Shown: piece by piece, positions 1-5,979 of the stretch
How the letters are laid out: each line of letters begins with the position of its first letter
Position numbering within the stretch: position 1 is the stretch's first letter
Source: Alphaproteobacteria bacterium
GTDB taxonomy: Bacteria; Pseudomonadota; Alphaproteobacteria; Rhizobiales; Xanthobacteraceae
Reading direction: 5' to 3'
Length of the DNA stretch: 7,766 nucleotides
Assembly (NCBI GenBank): GCA_005883445.1
Contig: VAZL01000111.1
Span: 1 to 7,766, forward strand
Position numbers and translations under genes: made by a program
Notes under the pieces: generated by a model
What the model was told of the DNA's origin: nothing
Databases searched by the model: none
The model's input: only the letters and a program-made list of their open reading frames with translations

Positions 1-55
1 CAAGTATTACGGCAATTCCGGCAACGTGCCGGAGTACGGCTACAAGGAGGAGTAA
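1..55 (+). CDS. C-terminal end of an unidentified protein (partial)
   Basis: An open frame enters from the left edge and ends at a TAA at 53-55. The visible tail is 17 residues, KYYGNSGNVPEYGYKEE, rich in Gly and Tyr and ending in charged residues. It is too short to assign a family, and I do not recognise it. It converges on the globin gene, whose stop lies only a few bases away. That it is a real gene end is inferred from the open frame and the tight convergent packing. The codons AAG GAG GAG look like a ribosome binding site, but no start codon follows at a usable distance. Confidence 0.4.
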   Translation, partial: KYYGNSGNVPEYGYKEE

Positions 56-58
56 GCG

Positions 59-484
59 CTACTCGGCCGCCTGCGGCCGACCATATGCCGCTTCAATCAT
101 AAAGTCGGACAACGTCGTATAGGCGGCCGTCCACGCCAGCGCGACCTCCGGAGTCCACCGCGGCCCCAATGCGCGCGCCAACGTCCACAGCAGCGCCTCC
201 CCGACCACTGGATAATGTTCCGGCTTTGCGCCGTAGTCGACATGACGTTTGGCCAGCGCGCTGGCGGCCGGCAGAATGCTGGGCAGATCGGACAGGCCGC
301 GAACCACGACGGCTAGGGTGGCCATGAGCTTGTGTCGCTGCTCCGTCATATCGCCGCGGAACAGCGGCTTCACGGCCGGAGCGACGTCGAAAAGTCGGCC
401 ATAGAAAGTCTCGGCCGCCTTGTCCGCGACCGGGACGACGTGTGCAAACGTTTGCTGAACGAGCGTCACCTGGTGCGGGGTCAT
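59..484 (-). CDS. Single-domain haemoglobin (bacterial globin)
   Basis: This is a haem-binding globin of the Vitreoscilla haemoglobin/flavohaemoglobin N-domain type, about 141 residues, a full single globin fold. Counting from the ATG, it shows the B10 Tyr in TFYGRLF (about 28), the CD1 Phe in PLFRGD (about 42), the E7 Gln in EQRHKL (about 49) and the proximal F8 His in AKRHVDYG (about 81). The usual GEALLW segment follows. No FAD/NAD reductase domain is attached, so an outside reductase would be needed for turnover. A GTG directly precedes the ATG; AAGGA lies 6 nt before the ATG and only 3 nt before the GTG, so the ATG at 484 is preferred. It is the last gene of the nitrate transporter operon, 27 nt after nrtD. 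Family members bind O2 and NO. Protection from NO made during nitrate/nitrite metabolism is the likely role, by inference from context. Confidence 0.9.
   Translation of the reverse strand: MTPHQVTLVQQTFAHVVPVADKAAETFYGRLFDVAPAVKPLFRGDMTEQRHKLMATLAVVVRGLSDLPSILPAASALAKRHVDYGAKPEHYPVVGEALLWTLARALGPRWTPEVALAWTAAYTTLSDFMIEAAYGRPQAAE
63..80. repeat. Perfect 8-bp inverted repeat at a convergent gene end
   Basis: TCGGCCGC, two bases, then GCGGCCGA form a perfect palindromic hairpin inside the last codons of the globin gene, just past the stop of the plus-strand gene. Its place between convergent genes suits a bidirectional terminator. However, no T-tract follows on either strand and it lies in coding sequence, so it may only reflect GC-rich codons. 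Confidence 0.3.
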
Positions 485-511
485 CACCTATCCTTGCTGC
501 CCCGCGGCCGG

Positions 512-1306
512 TCAGGCCGCCTCGATGAAACGGTGCCGCTCGTAGAGGAATTCCAGCACGCGCTGACGACACTTGAGATAAGTCGGGCTGGATGCCACGT
601 CGAGGCGCCAGCGCGGCCGCGCCAGCGGCACGTCCAGCACCTCGCCGATCCGCGCGGCGGGACCATTGGTCATCATCACGATGCGGTCGGACAGCAGGAC
701 TGCCTCGTCGACGTCATGGGTGATCATCAGAACGGTATTACGCAACTTCTGATGGATCGCCATGACCGAGTCCTGGAGATGCGCGCGCGTGAGCGCATCG
801 AGCGCGCCGAACGGCTCGTCGAGCAGCAGCACCTTCGGCTCCATGGCGAGCGCGCGGGCGAGACCGACGCGTTGCTTCATGCCGCCGGAAATTTCGGCCG
901 GCCGTTTGTCCTTGGCGTGCGCCATCTGCACGAGCTCGAGATTGTGCATCGTCCAGGCGCGACGTTCGACGCGCGATTTCGTGGCGGAGAACACCTTGTC
1001 GACCGCGAGTCGCACGTTGTCGTAGACGGTGAGCCAAGGCAGCAGCGAGTGATTTTGGAACACGACGGCGCGGTCGGGCCCGGGTTCATCCACCTCGCGC
1101 TCCTCCAGCAACACACCGCCGATGGTCGCGCGTGTGAGCCCGGCGACGATATTGAGCAGCGTGGTCTTGCCACAGCCGGAGTGGCCGATGATCGAGACGA
1201 ATTCACCCTTCTCGATGCCAAGCGTGATGTCTTTGAGCACCTCGGTCTCGAGCGCACCGCGGGTAAAGGTCTTGTCGATGTGGTCGAGCTTGAGATAGGC
1301 CATCAT
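512..1306 (-). CDS. nrtD: Nitrate ABC transporter, ATP-binding subunit (NrtD/NrtC type)
   Basis: This cytoplasmic ATPase of the NrtABD nitrate importer powers uptake by binding the NrtB permease as a dimer. The 264-residue protein is a complete ABC domain. It has Walker A GHSGCGKTT (41-49), the Q-loop Gln in VFQNHSLLPW (84), signature ISGGMKQR (139-146), Walker B VLLLDEPFGALD (159-170) and the switch His in MITHDVDEA (197). The QNHSLLPW segment and overall length resemble the NrtD/TauB/SsuB group. The cyanobacterial NrtC fusion, an ATPase carrying an NrtA-like domain, is absent, so one ATPase probably serves both sites. Two consecutive ATG codons open the gene 12 nt after nrtB, with a purine-rich GCGAGCGAGA before them, so it is probably translationally coupled. 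Taurine or sulfonate transport is excluded mainly by the neighbours. The gene may be named nrtC or nasD in other annotations. Confidence 0.93.
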   Translation of the reverse strand: MMAYLKLDHIDKTFTRGALETEVLKDITLGIEKGEFVSIIGHSGCGKTTLLNIVAGLTRATIGGVLLEEREVDEPGPDRAVVFQNHSLLPWLTVYDNVRLAVDKVFSATKSRVERRAWTMHNLELVQMAHAKDKRPAEISGGMKQRVGLARALAMEPKVLLLDEPFGALDALTRAHLQDSVMAIHQKLRNTVLMITHDVDEAVLLSDRIVMMTNGPAARIGEVLDVPLARPRWRLDVASSPTYLKCRQRVLEFLYERHRFIEAA

Positions 1307-1318
1307 TCTCGCTCGCTT

Positions 1319-2212
1319 TCAGTTGGCAGCGGTGCCGTGGGTGACGAGCGTGGCGATGCCGGCAACGATGCGGTCGAGCACGAAGCCGATCAGCCCGACA
1401 TAGAGCAGCGCCAGAATGATCTCGCTGATGTGCGAGGAGTTCCACGCGTCCCAGATGAAGAAACCGATGCCCACGCCGCCGATCAGCATTTCGGCCGCCA
1501 CAATGGCCAGCCACGAGAGGCCGATGCCGATGCGCAGTCCGGTGAAGATGTAGGGCGCCGCCGACGGCAACATGATCTTCCAGAAGAACTCGAAGTGATT
1601 GAGCCGAAGGACCCGCGCTACGTTGTGGTAATCTTGCGGAATGTTGCGGATGCCGACCGCGGTATTGATGATGATCGGCCAGATCGCGGTAATGAAGATG
1701 ACGAAAATCGCCGAAGGCTGGCCGTTGCGGAATGCGGCAAGCGAGAGCGGCAGCCAAGCGAGCGGCGGCACCGTGCGCAGCACTTGGAAAATCGGATCGA
1801 GCCCGCGCATGGCCCAGGTCGACTGTCCCACCAGCGTGCCGAGCGCGACTCCCACAAGCGAAGCCAGCAGGTAACCGGACGCCACCCGTTGCAGGCTCGC
1901 CGACAGGTGCCAGAACAGCCCTTTGTCGAGACCACCGCGATCGAAGAACGGATCGACGATCAGTTCCCACGTATCGTCGAGGACCCGCGACGGCGGCGGC
2001 AGCGTCGAGCCGGCGCGACGACAGAGCAGCTCCCAGACCAGCAGAGTGACCGTGATGACCACGATCGGCGGCACGACGCGAATGGCGACATCGCGGACGC
2101 GGGTCGCGAGGCGAGTCGCAAGCGCGTTCCGCTTCGGTTCGAGCGGCAAGACCTTGGCCGTCGGCGCCGGCATGACCGGCGTTGGTTCGGCCTTCACGAG
2201 CGGCATGTTCAT
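1319..2212 (-). CDS. nrtB: Nitrate ABC transporter permease
   Basis: This is the inner-membrane permease of the nitrate importer, about 297 residues. A cytoplasmic, Pro-rich N-terminus of about 45 residues is followed by hydrophobic segments consistent with six membrane spans. They include VVPPIVVITVTLLVWELL near 46-63, YLLASLVGVALGTLVG, AIFVIFITAIWPIIINTAV and IILALLYVGLIGFVLDRIV near the C-terminus. The cytoplasmic EAA coupling loop, which contacts the ATPase, is visible as FEFFWKIMLPSAAPYIFTG. The RTVPPLAWLPLSL stretch is typical of the NrtB/TauC/SsuC family. The start is an ATG 40 nt after the nrtA stop, with only a weak GGGACA-like ribosome site; a second in-frame ATG lies two codons in. 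Position between a nitrate-type binding protein and ATPase fixes the substrate as nitrate (possibly nitrite too). Confidence 0.93.
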   Translation of the reverse strand: MNMPLVKAEPTPVMPAPTAKVLPLEPKRNALATRLATRVRDVAIRVVPPIVVITVTLLVWELLCRRAGSTLPPPSRVLDDTWELIVDPFFDRGGLDKGLFWHLSASLQRVASGYLLASLVGVALGTLVGQSTWAMRGLDPIFQVLRTVPPLAWLPLSLAAFRNGQPSAIFVIFITAIWPIIINTAVGIRNIPQDYHNVARVLRLNHFEFFWKIMLPSAAPYIFTGLRIGIGLSWLAIVAAEMLIGGVGIGFFIWDAWNSSHISEIILALLYVGLIGFVLDRIVAGIATLVTHGTAAN

Positions 2213-2252
2213 CGCATCGGTGTCCCGGTCCGGTGCATGGGGTTAGGCAATC

Positions 2253-3575
2253 TCAGCCGATTTCGGCGCGCTTGATCGCCAGGCTCTTGAGGTAGGCGCG
2301 CGGATCTTCGGGATCGAAGACCTTGCCGTCGAAGAAAGTCTCCTTGCCGCGCGAGGTCGAGGTCGGGATCTGGTCGGTCGGCACGTTGAGTTCTTTGGCG
2401 GCCGCACGCCAGAGGTCCTCGCGGTTGACCTTGTTGATCAAGGCCTTGGCGTCGACGTCCGGCTCGAATTTGCCCCAGCGGATGTCCTCGGTGATGAACC
2501 ACAGCTCGTGGCTCTGGAACGGGTACGAGGCGAAGTCGCGCCAGTACTTCATGATGTGCGGGCTGTTCTCGACCACCTTACCCGGCAGGCCGTAGTCGAA
2601 CTTGCCTTTGGTGCGATCGAGGATGTCCTCGACCGGCGCGTTGATCCACTGACGCTTGGCCATGATGGCCGCAAGCTCCCCTTGATTCTCCGGCTGGTCG
2701 CACCACTGCTGGGCCTCCATCACGGCCATCACCAGCGCCTTGGCGGCGCTGGGATTCTTGTCGACCCAAGCCGCGCGCATGCCGAGCGATTTTTCTGGGT
2801 GCTTGTTCCACAGCTCGCCGGTGGTGATGGCGGTGTAGCCGATGTTCTGGTGGATGAGCTGCAGATTCCACGGCTCGCACACGCAGAAGCAGTCCATGGT
2901 GCCGACCTTCATGTTCGCCACCATCTGCGGTGGCGGCACGACGATGGTCTCAATGTCCTTGTCGGGGTCGATGCCGCCGGCCGCGAGCCAATAGCGGATC
3001 CACAGATCGTGGGTACCGCCGGGGAAGGTCATCGCGGCCTTCACGGGCTTGCCCGCGGCCTTCTTCTTCTCAAGGGCTTCCTTGAACGGCTTGGTGTCGA
3101 GGCCGACCTTGAGGTCGGCGTATTCCTTGGCAACGGAGATTGCTTGGGCATCGAGGTTCAACCGCGCCAGGATGTACATCGGCGTTGGGACGTTGTTCTG
3201 CGTCACCTTGCCGGCGGAGATCAGGTACGGCATCGGCGTGAGGATGTGCGCGCCATCGATGCCGTTGCCTTCGGAACCCAGCACGAGGTTGTCGCGGGTC
3301 GCTCCCCACGACGCCTGCTTCTGGACTTCGACGCCGGGCATGCCGTGCTTGGCGAAAAAGCCTTTATCCTTGGCAACGAACAGCGCCCCCGCGTCCGTGA
3401 GCGCGATGAATCCGAGGTTAGCCTTGGTCACCTCCGGCCCTGCGGCTTCCGCAATGTGCACGCCAGCAGGGAATTTCGCCTGCAGTGCGCCCACAAGCGC
3501 GGCCGTCCCCACGGTCGTCTTCAGAAAAGCGCGCCGGCTTACTCCGCAGCGGGTCTTCGTTGCGATGGCTGTCAT
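2253..3575 (-). CDS. nrtA: Nitrate-binding protein of the ABC transporter, Tat-exported
   Basis: This periplasmic receptor captures nitrate and delivers it to NrtB; 440 residues. The N-terminus has a twin-arginine signal, SRRAFLK (13-19), then a hydrophobic stretch and AEA (42-44) as a likely cleavage site. No lipobox Cys is present, unlike the lipid-anchored cyanobacterial NrtA. Family hallmarks are SWGATRDN, PGGTHDLWIRYWLAAGG, PPPQMVANMKVG and TTGELWNKHPEKS. Residues lining the nitrate pocket in Synechocystis NrtA appear conserved: Trp90, Gln144, His189 and Lys262. The Gly of the usual CVGEPWN is Cys233 here (CVCEPWN). The ATG at 3575 is chosen because it puts the Tat motif at the right distance and has GAGAGGA 12 nt upstream. 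The frame stays open to 3725, but that extension runs through the leader hairpin and terminator. Expression is probably controlled by that leader. Confidence 0.95.
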   Translation of the reverse strand: MTAIATKTRCGVSRRAFLKTTVGTAALVGALQAKFPAGVHIAEAAGPEVTKANLGFIALTDAGALFVAKDKGFFAKHGMPGVEVQKQASWGATRDNLVLGSEGNGIDGAHILTPMPYLISAGKVTQNNVPTPMYILARLNLDAQAISVAKEYADLKVGLDTKPFKEALEKKKAAGKPVKAAMTFPGGTHDLWIRYWLAAGGIDPDKDIETIVVPPPQMVANMKVGTMDCFCVCEPWNLQLIHQNIGYTAITTGELWNKHPEKSLGMRAAWVDKNPSAAKALVMAVMEAQQWCDQPENQGELAAIMAKRQWINAPVEDILDRTKGKFDYGLPGKVVENSPHIMKYWRDFASYPFQSHELWFITEDIRWGKFEPDVDAKALINKVNREDLWRAAAKELNVPTDQIPTSTSRGKETFFDGKVFDPEDPRAYLKSLAIKRAEIG

Positions 3576-3647
3576 CTGAGTTGGTCGTCCTCTCAACGTC
3601 TCGTGCTGTTCCCAGCCGCCTGCTCGTCCCGCTGCTCCTGGTGAACC

Positions 3648-3705
3648 AAACGACAAACGCCGCCCCCCGGCGCTCGCAAGCGTCTCTCCCCAGGGCGGCG
3701 GCGTT
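3648..3705 (-). terminator. Leader attenuator (intrinsic terminator) before nrtA
   Basis: On the minus strand AACGCCGCC (3705-3697) pairs perfectly with GGCGGCGTT (3664-3656). After one mismatch, three more G-C pairs can extend the stem inward. A smaller hairpin, CGCT-TGCG-AGCG (3682-3671), sits in the apical part. The stem is followed by the T-rich TTTGTCGTTT (3657-3648, sharing two bases with the stem). It ends about 70 nt before the nrtA ATG, where it would stop transcription before the operon unless antitermination occurs. With nasT encoded just upstream, NasT is the obvious antiterminator. The T-tract is interrupted, so termination strength is uncertain. Confidence 0.65.
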
Positions 3706-3734
3706 GCCTGTCCAGTCCGCGACAAAGCCCACGG

Positions 3735-3754
3735 CGCCGTCAGCGGCGACGGCG
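3735..3754 (-). promoter_or_regulatory. Leader hairpin with six-base loop, candidate NasT (ANTAR) target
   Basis: CGCCGTC (3754-3748) pairs perfectly with GACGGCG (3741-3735) around the six-base loop GCCGCT. An outer AAGC/GCTT pairing can clamp its base. ANTAR proteins bind tandem stem-loops with six-base loops, usually A at position 1 and G at position 4. Here G4 is present but position 1 is G. The second hairpin is less clear: TTTGTC (3726-3721) can pair with GACAGG (3712-3707), with two G-U pairs, around an eight-base loop just before the terminator. Position and shape fit an ANTAR target; the loop bases fit only partly. Confidence 0.42.
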
Positions 3755-3771
3755 TCGCTTCGCGGTTTCTT

Positions 3772-3788
3772 TACAAGCTTCGTGCCAA
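3772..3788 (-). promoter_or_regulatory. Sigma-54-like -24/-12 promoter of nrtA
   Basis: The minus strand reads TTGGCACGAAGCTTGTA. Compared with the sigma-54 consensus YTGGCACGRNNNTTGCW, every defined base matches except the C of the -12 GC, which is T. This predicts transcription starting near 3761, just ahead of the leader hairpin. An NtrC-like site lies about 134-150 bp upstream of that start, a normal enhancer distance. The -12 C is normally well conserved, so the promoter may be weak or atypical. Confidence 0.55.
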
Positions 3789-3894
3789 GTGCGCAGGCCA
3801 GGATAAAGCCTCAGTAAATCAATCAGATAAGCTTGTTAGAATCGGATCTCAGCGTTAGCCTCCGGAGCCCCGGCCTGCCCTCCCGAAAGCAGCG

Positions 3895-3911
3895 TGCAAA
3901 AATTTTGTGCA
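3895..3911. promoter_or_regulatory. Likely NtrC-binding site
   Basis: The 17-bp sequence TGCAAAAATTTTGTGCA is a near-perfect palindrome (seven of eight pairs). It keeps the GC-N11-GC core and TGCA ends of the NtrC consensus TGCACCAAAATGGTGCA. It lies just past the nasS stop and upstream of the sigma-54-like element, where an NtrC enhancer would sit. Only one clear copy is seen, whereas NtrC enhancers are often paired. Confidence 0.55.
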
Positions 3912-3935
3912 GCGCAAAATCCGGGGCGCGGAGCG

Positions 3936-5111
3936 TTACGCGCGTCGGATTTTCCAGCTGCCGATGTGCGCGGCGAGGTCGCTCGAATCGAAGGCCGGAC
4001 CGGCAAAGGCGCCGATCCCGTCGGCGGGTTCGCCCTCAAGGTCCGGCGCCGTATCGGCGATGGCCGCGTCGTAGAGATCGGGCCGGAAGACCGACTTCGC
4101 CGCAGAGAGCAACTCGGCCGAGAGCGGCGCCTGTCCCCATCGCACCATCTGGCCGTAGAGCCACGCGGCCTGCACCGGGTCGGGGCGAGCGGCACCCGTG
4201 CGGCCGATCAGGAGATAGCGATCGCTCGCGCGCATGGTCCCGTCTGGGGCGACCTTCATGCGGCCATCGAGAGTGCGGCGGATCACCTCGGCGGCAACCC
4301 CGATGCGGTTGGGCGCGGCAAGCATCGCGGTGACCTCCTCGCGGTTGGTCGTGTCCTCGACGAAAGCGGCCGCGCGGCCATGGGCGCGAACGAGCCGCAA
4401 CAGCGTCTGCGGATGCTCATCCGCCCAGCGGCTGCGGACCGCCAGCACTTTCTCCGCCGCACGCGGCAAGATCTCGCACACGAAGTGCAGGATAAAGCCG
4501 ATGCCGAGATCGACCGCGACCGAGTTCCACGGCGCACCAACGCAAAATCCATCCACCTGCCCGTTGGCAAGACTTTCGACCATGTAAGGGGGCGGCAAGA
4601 CCACGAGACGGACATCCTCGTCGGGATCGACGCCGCCGGCCGCCATCCAGAAGCGCAGATGGTAGTTATGGGTCGAGAACGGGAACGTCATCCCGAACGT
4701 GAGCGGCTCTTCGCCTCTCGCGTTGCGTTTCGCAATGACCCGGGCGAGCGCGCGTGCCGACACCAGCGGGTCGATGATGTTTCCCTCCGCCACTGCCGCG
4801 ATCGCCGCATAGAGCGCGGGCGAGACGGTGATGGCGTTGCCGTTCACCCCGAGTCCGAAGGGGGCGACGATCGGAACTTTCACATGGCCGAGCCCGAGAC
4901 TCGAGGCGATGGCGATCGGCGCCAATAGGTGCGCGGCATCGAACAAGCCGATGTTGAGCTTGTCGCGCACGTTCGACCAGGACACTTCGCTAACAAGCTC
5001 GACGTCGAGCCCTTCGGCAGCGGTGAAGCCTTTGTCGACCGCGACGATCAGGGCCGCAGCGTCGGCGAGCGGGATGAATCCGATCCGCAACTTCGCTTCG
5101 CTCGCGATCAT
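3936..5111 (-). CDS. nasS: Cytoplasmic nitrate sensor NasS
   Basis: This NrtA-like protein of 391 residues begins directly with the mature fold (KLRIGFIPLADAAAL) and has no signal peptide, so it stays in the cytoplasm. That is the mark of NasS, which holds NasT inactive without nitrate and releases it when nitrate or nitrite binds. Shared motifs with nitrate-binding proteins are VSWSNVRDKL (43-52, with the pocket Trp), DAAHLLAP, TFPFSTHNYHLRFWMAAGG (with the pocket His), VLPPPYMVESL and FCVGAPWN. The Lys of AEKVLAVRSRW aligns with the pocket Lys of NrtA. Its ATG overlaps the nasT stop (ATGA) and has GGAG 8 nt upstream inside nasT, so the two partners are translationally coupled. A non-nitrate binding-protein paralogue is possible in principle, but pairing with an ANTAR gene and nrtABD makes NasS the clear choice. 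Confidence 0.93.
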   Translation of the reverse strand: MIASEAKLRIGFIPLADAAALIVAVDKGFTAAEGLDVELVSEVSWSNVRDKLNIGLFDAAHLLAPIAIASSLGLGHVKVPIVAPFGLGVNGNAITVSPALYAAIAAVAEGNIIDPLVSARALARVIAKRNARGEEPLTFGMTFPFSTHNYHLRFWMAAGGVDPDEDVRLVVLPPPYMVESLANGQVDGFCVGAPWNSVAVDLGIGFILHFVCEILPRAAEKVLAVRSRWADEHPQTLLRLVRAHGRAAAFVEDTTNREEVTAMLAAPNRIGVAAEVIRRTLDGRMKVAPDGTMRASDRYLLIGRTGAARPDPVQAAWLYGQMVRWGQAPLSAELLSAAKSVFRPDLYDAAIADTAPDLEGEPADGIGAFAGPAFDSSDLAAHIGSWKIRRA

Positions 5112-5692
5112 TTCAATAGCTCCGCAGCCGTGACCACCGACTGCGCGACCTCGGCGATCTTCTTGCTCTCGTTCATCGCCGTCCTGCGCAGCAGGGCGTA
5201 GGCTGCCTCTTCGGTGAGGTTTTTCGCGGTCATGAGAATGCCCTTGGCGCGGACGATCACCTTGCGTTCCTCGAGTGCGGTGCGCGCGCGCTCAAGCTCG
5301 TCCCGCAGCCGCGCGAAGGAATTGAAGCGCGAGATACAGAGATCGAGGATGTTCTTGATGCGCTCCTTTTGCAGGCCTCCGACGATGTAGGCGGAGACGC
5401 CGGCATCGACGGCAGCCTCGATCGAGGCCTTGTCGCTCTGATCGACGAACATGGCGATGGGCCGCTTCACCGCCCGGCTGACCTGGAACATCTGTTCGAG
5501 CACGTCACGGCTCGGATTCTCGAGGTCGATCAAGATGACGTCGGGGTCGAGGGCGTAGATGCGAGCGAGCAGGTGCGAGGTCTCGGCGAGGCGCATCACG
5601 TGAACGTGGCCGGCCTCGCGCAGCCCGTCCTCCAGGATCGCCGCGCGGATCGGATTCTCATCGACGATGACGATCTTGAGCGAAGGCTGCAT
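5108..5692 (-). CDS. nasT: Nitrate-responsive antiterminator NasT (receiver-like plus ANTAR)
   Basis: NasT binds leader RNA of nitrate genes and prevents early termination; NasS controls it by direct binding. Residue numbers are from an upstream TTG at 5707; subtract five for the ATG chosen here. Residues 10-125 form a receiver-like domain: IVIVDENP (acidic Asp16-Glu17), ILIDLENP (Asp61 at the usual phosphorylation site), and FVDQSDK, where Lys93 is plausible but the usual switch Thr/Ser is Val88. A helical linker rich in Arg and Glu (about 130-147) follows. The ANTAR domain (about 145-198) shows LEERKVIVRAKGILM and EEAAYALLRRTAMNESKKIAEVA. The start is uncertain. ATG 5692 gives MQPSLKIVIVDENP but has no ribosome site, and TTG 5707 has only weak GGGG. 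First in a nasT-nasS pair, the order also described in the Paracoccus nasTSABGHC cluster. Confidence 0.93.
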   Translation of the reverse strand: MQPSLKIVIVDENPIRAAILEDGLREAGHVHVMRLAETSHLLARIYALDPDVILIDLENPSRDVLEQMFQVSRAVKRPIAMFVDQSDKASIEAAVDAGVSAYIVGGLQKERIKNILDLCISRFNSFARLRDELERARTALEERKVIVRAKGILMTAKNLTEEAAYALLRRTAMNESKKIAEVAQSVVTAAELLK

Positions 5693-5707
5693 GGGTGCAG
5701 GCGGCAA

Positions 5708-5979
5708 TTTTCAAGCCCCGTGCCAAGCCGCGTCGAGCCCAGATTCTCGAACTCTATCAATTTGTTGAGTGCCAAAGCGACGGCTGCCGCAAGCTCGCGC
5801 CGTGCGCCCCTGGTGGAATCTTGGGCAGCGGCGCCCAGCAAGGATGCAGGGCCGAGCTCACGGCGCTCGAATGTCCACAGGGGTGCTTTTCGCTCGCGGC
5901 CGAATCACGCCTTTATACCCGCGCACCGCTTCTTCCAGATGCTCGGCTGGAGCATCCACGCAGCTCGGGCGTGGCTCAC
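5708..5979. other. Divergent intergenic region between nasT and the EndoQ-helicase gene
   Basis: No gene is convincing here. The plus-strand frame of the downstream nuclease gene is open from 5680, but third codon positions are markedly less GC-rich than inside the gene, and the nuclease family starts at the ADLHVHS segment, so the stretch is treated as non-coding. It should hold the promoters of both divergent genes. A TTTATACC motif at 5921-5928 could be a plus-strand -10, but no good -35 is seen. A TTTGGCAC occurs on the minus strand at 5776-5769 without a matching -12. Confidence 0.5.
5709..5727 (-). promoter_or_regulatory. Sigma-54-like box before nasT, near-copy of the nrtA promoter
   Basis: The minus strand reads CTTGGCACG, GG, GCTTG, A, AA. 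It matches the box before nrtA (3789-3771) at 16 of 19 positions and fits the sigma-54 consensus except at the -12 C, here A. Its predicted start would be near 5699, only about 7 nt before the nasT ATG and downstream of the alternative TTG. Either nasT has a very short leader from this promoter, or the box is a binding site for something else. Confidence 0.35.

Larger units (their letters stand above)
3576..3935 (-). other. Regulatory gap between nasS and nrtA (promoter plus leader)
   Basis: This 360-bp stretch holds no convincing gene. Read on the minus strand it contains an NtrC-like palindrome, a sigma-54-like promoter, a predicted transcript start near 3761, a small hairpin with a six-base loop, a strong terminator-like hairpin, and then about 70 nt including the nrtA ribosome site GAGAGGA (3588-3594). 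The order matches nas leaders in which a NasT/NasR-type ANTAR protein lets polymerase pass a terminator when nitrate is present. An imperfect inverted repeat, TTACAAGCTT at 3771-3780 and AAGCTTGTTA at 3829-3838 (nine of ten match), brackets the promoter; its role is unknown. Confidence 0.6.

Noticed and set aside
44..52. AAGGAGGAG resembling a strong ribosome binding site
   Set aside because: It encodes the final Lys-Glu-Glu of the plus-strand gene, and no start codon follows within a usable distance.
332..2275. Long plus-strand open frame (about 647 codons) opposite the globin, nrtD and nrtB
   Set aside because: It lies antisense to three clearly recognised genes, is rich in Arg/His/Asp/Glu as expected of an antisense shadow in high-GC DNA, and shows no family motif.
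3576..3725. Fifty-codon N-terminal extension of nrtA
   Set aside because: It would put the Tat signal far inside the protein and would be encoded by the leader hairpin and terminator; the ATG at 3575 has a ribosome site and gives a normal signal peptide.
2508..4928. Plus-strand open frames opposite nrtA and nasS
   Set aside because: They are antisense shadows of conserved genes with low-complexity Arg/His/Asp-rich translations and no recognisable domain.
5807..5822. TGCGCC...GGTGGA resembling NtrC half-sites upstream of nasT
   Set aside because: The spacing between halves is two bases too short and the GC-N11-GC core is absent.
5680..5979. Open frame extending the EndoQ-helicase gene upstream by about 100 codons
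   Set aside because: Third-position GC is lower than in the gene proper, there is no ATG in it, and the EndoQ family begins immediately before ADLHVHS.
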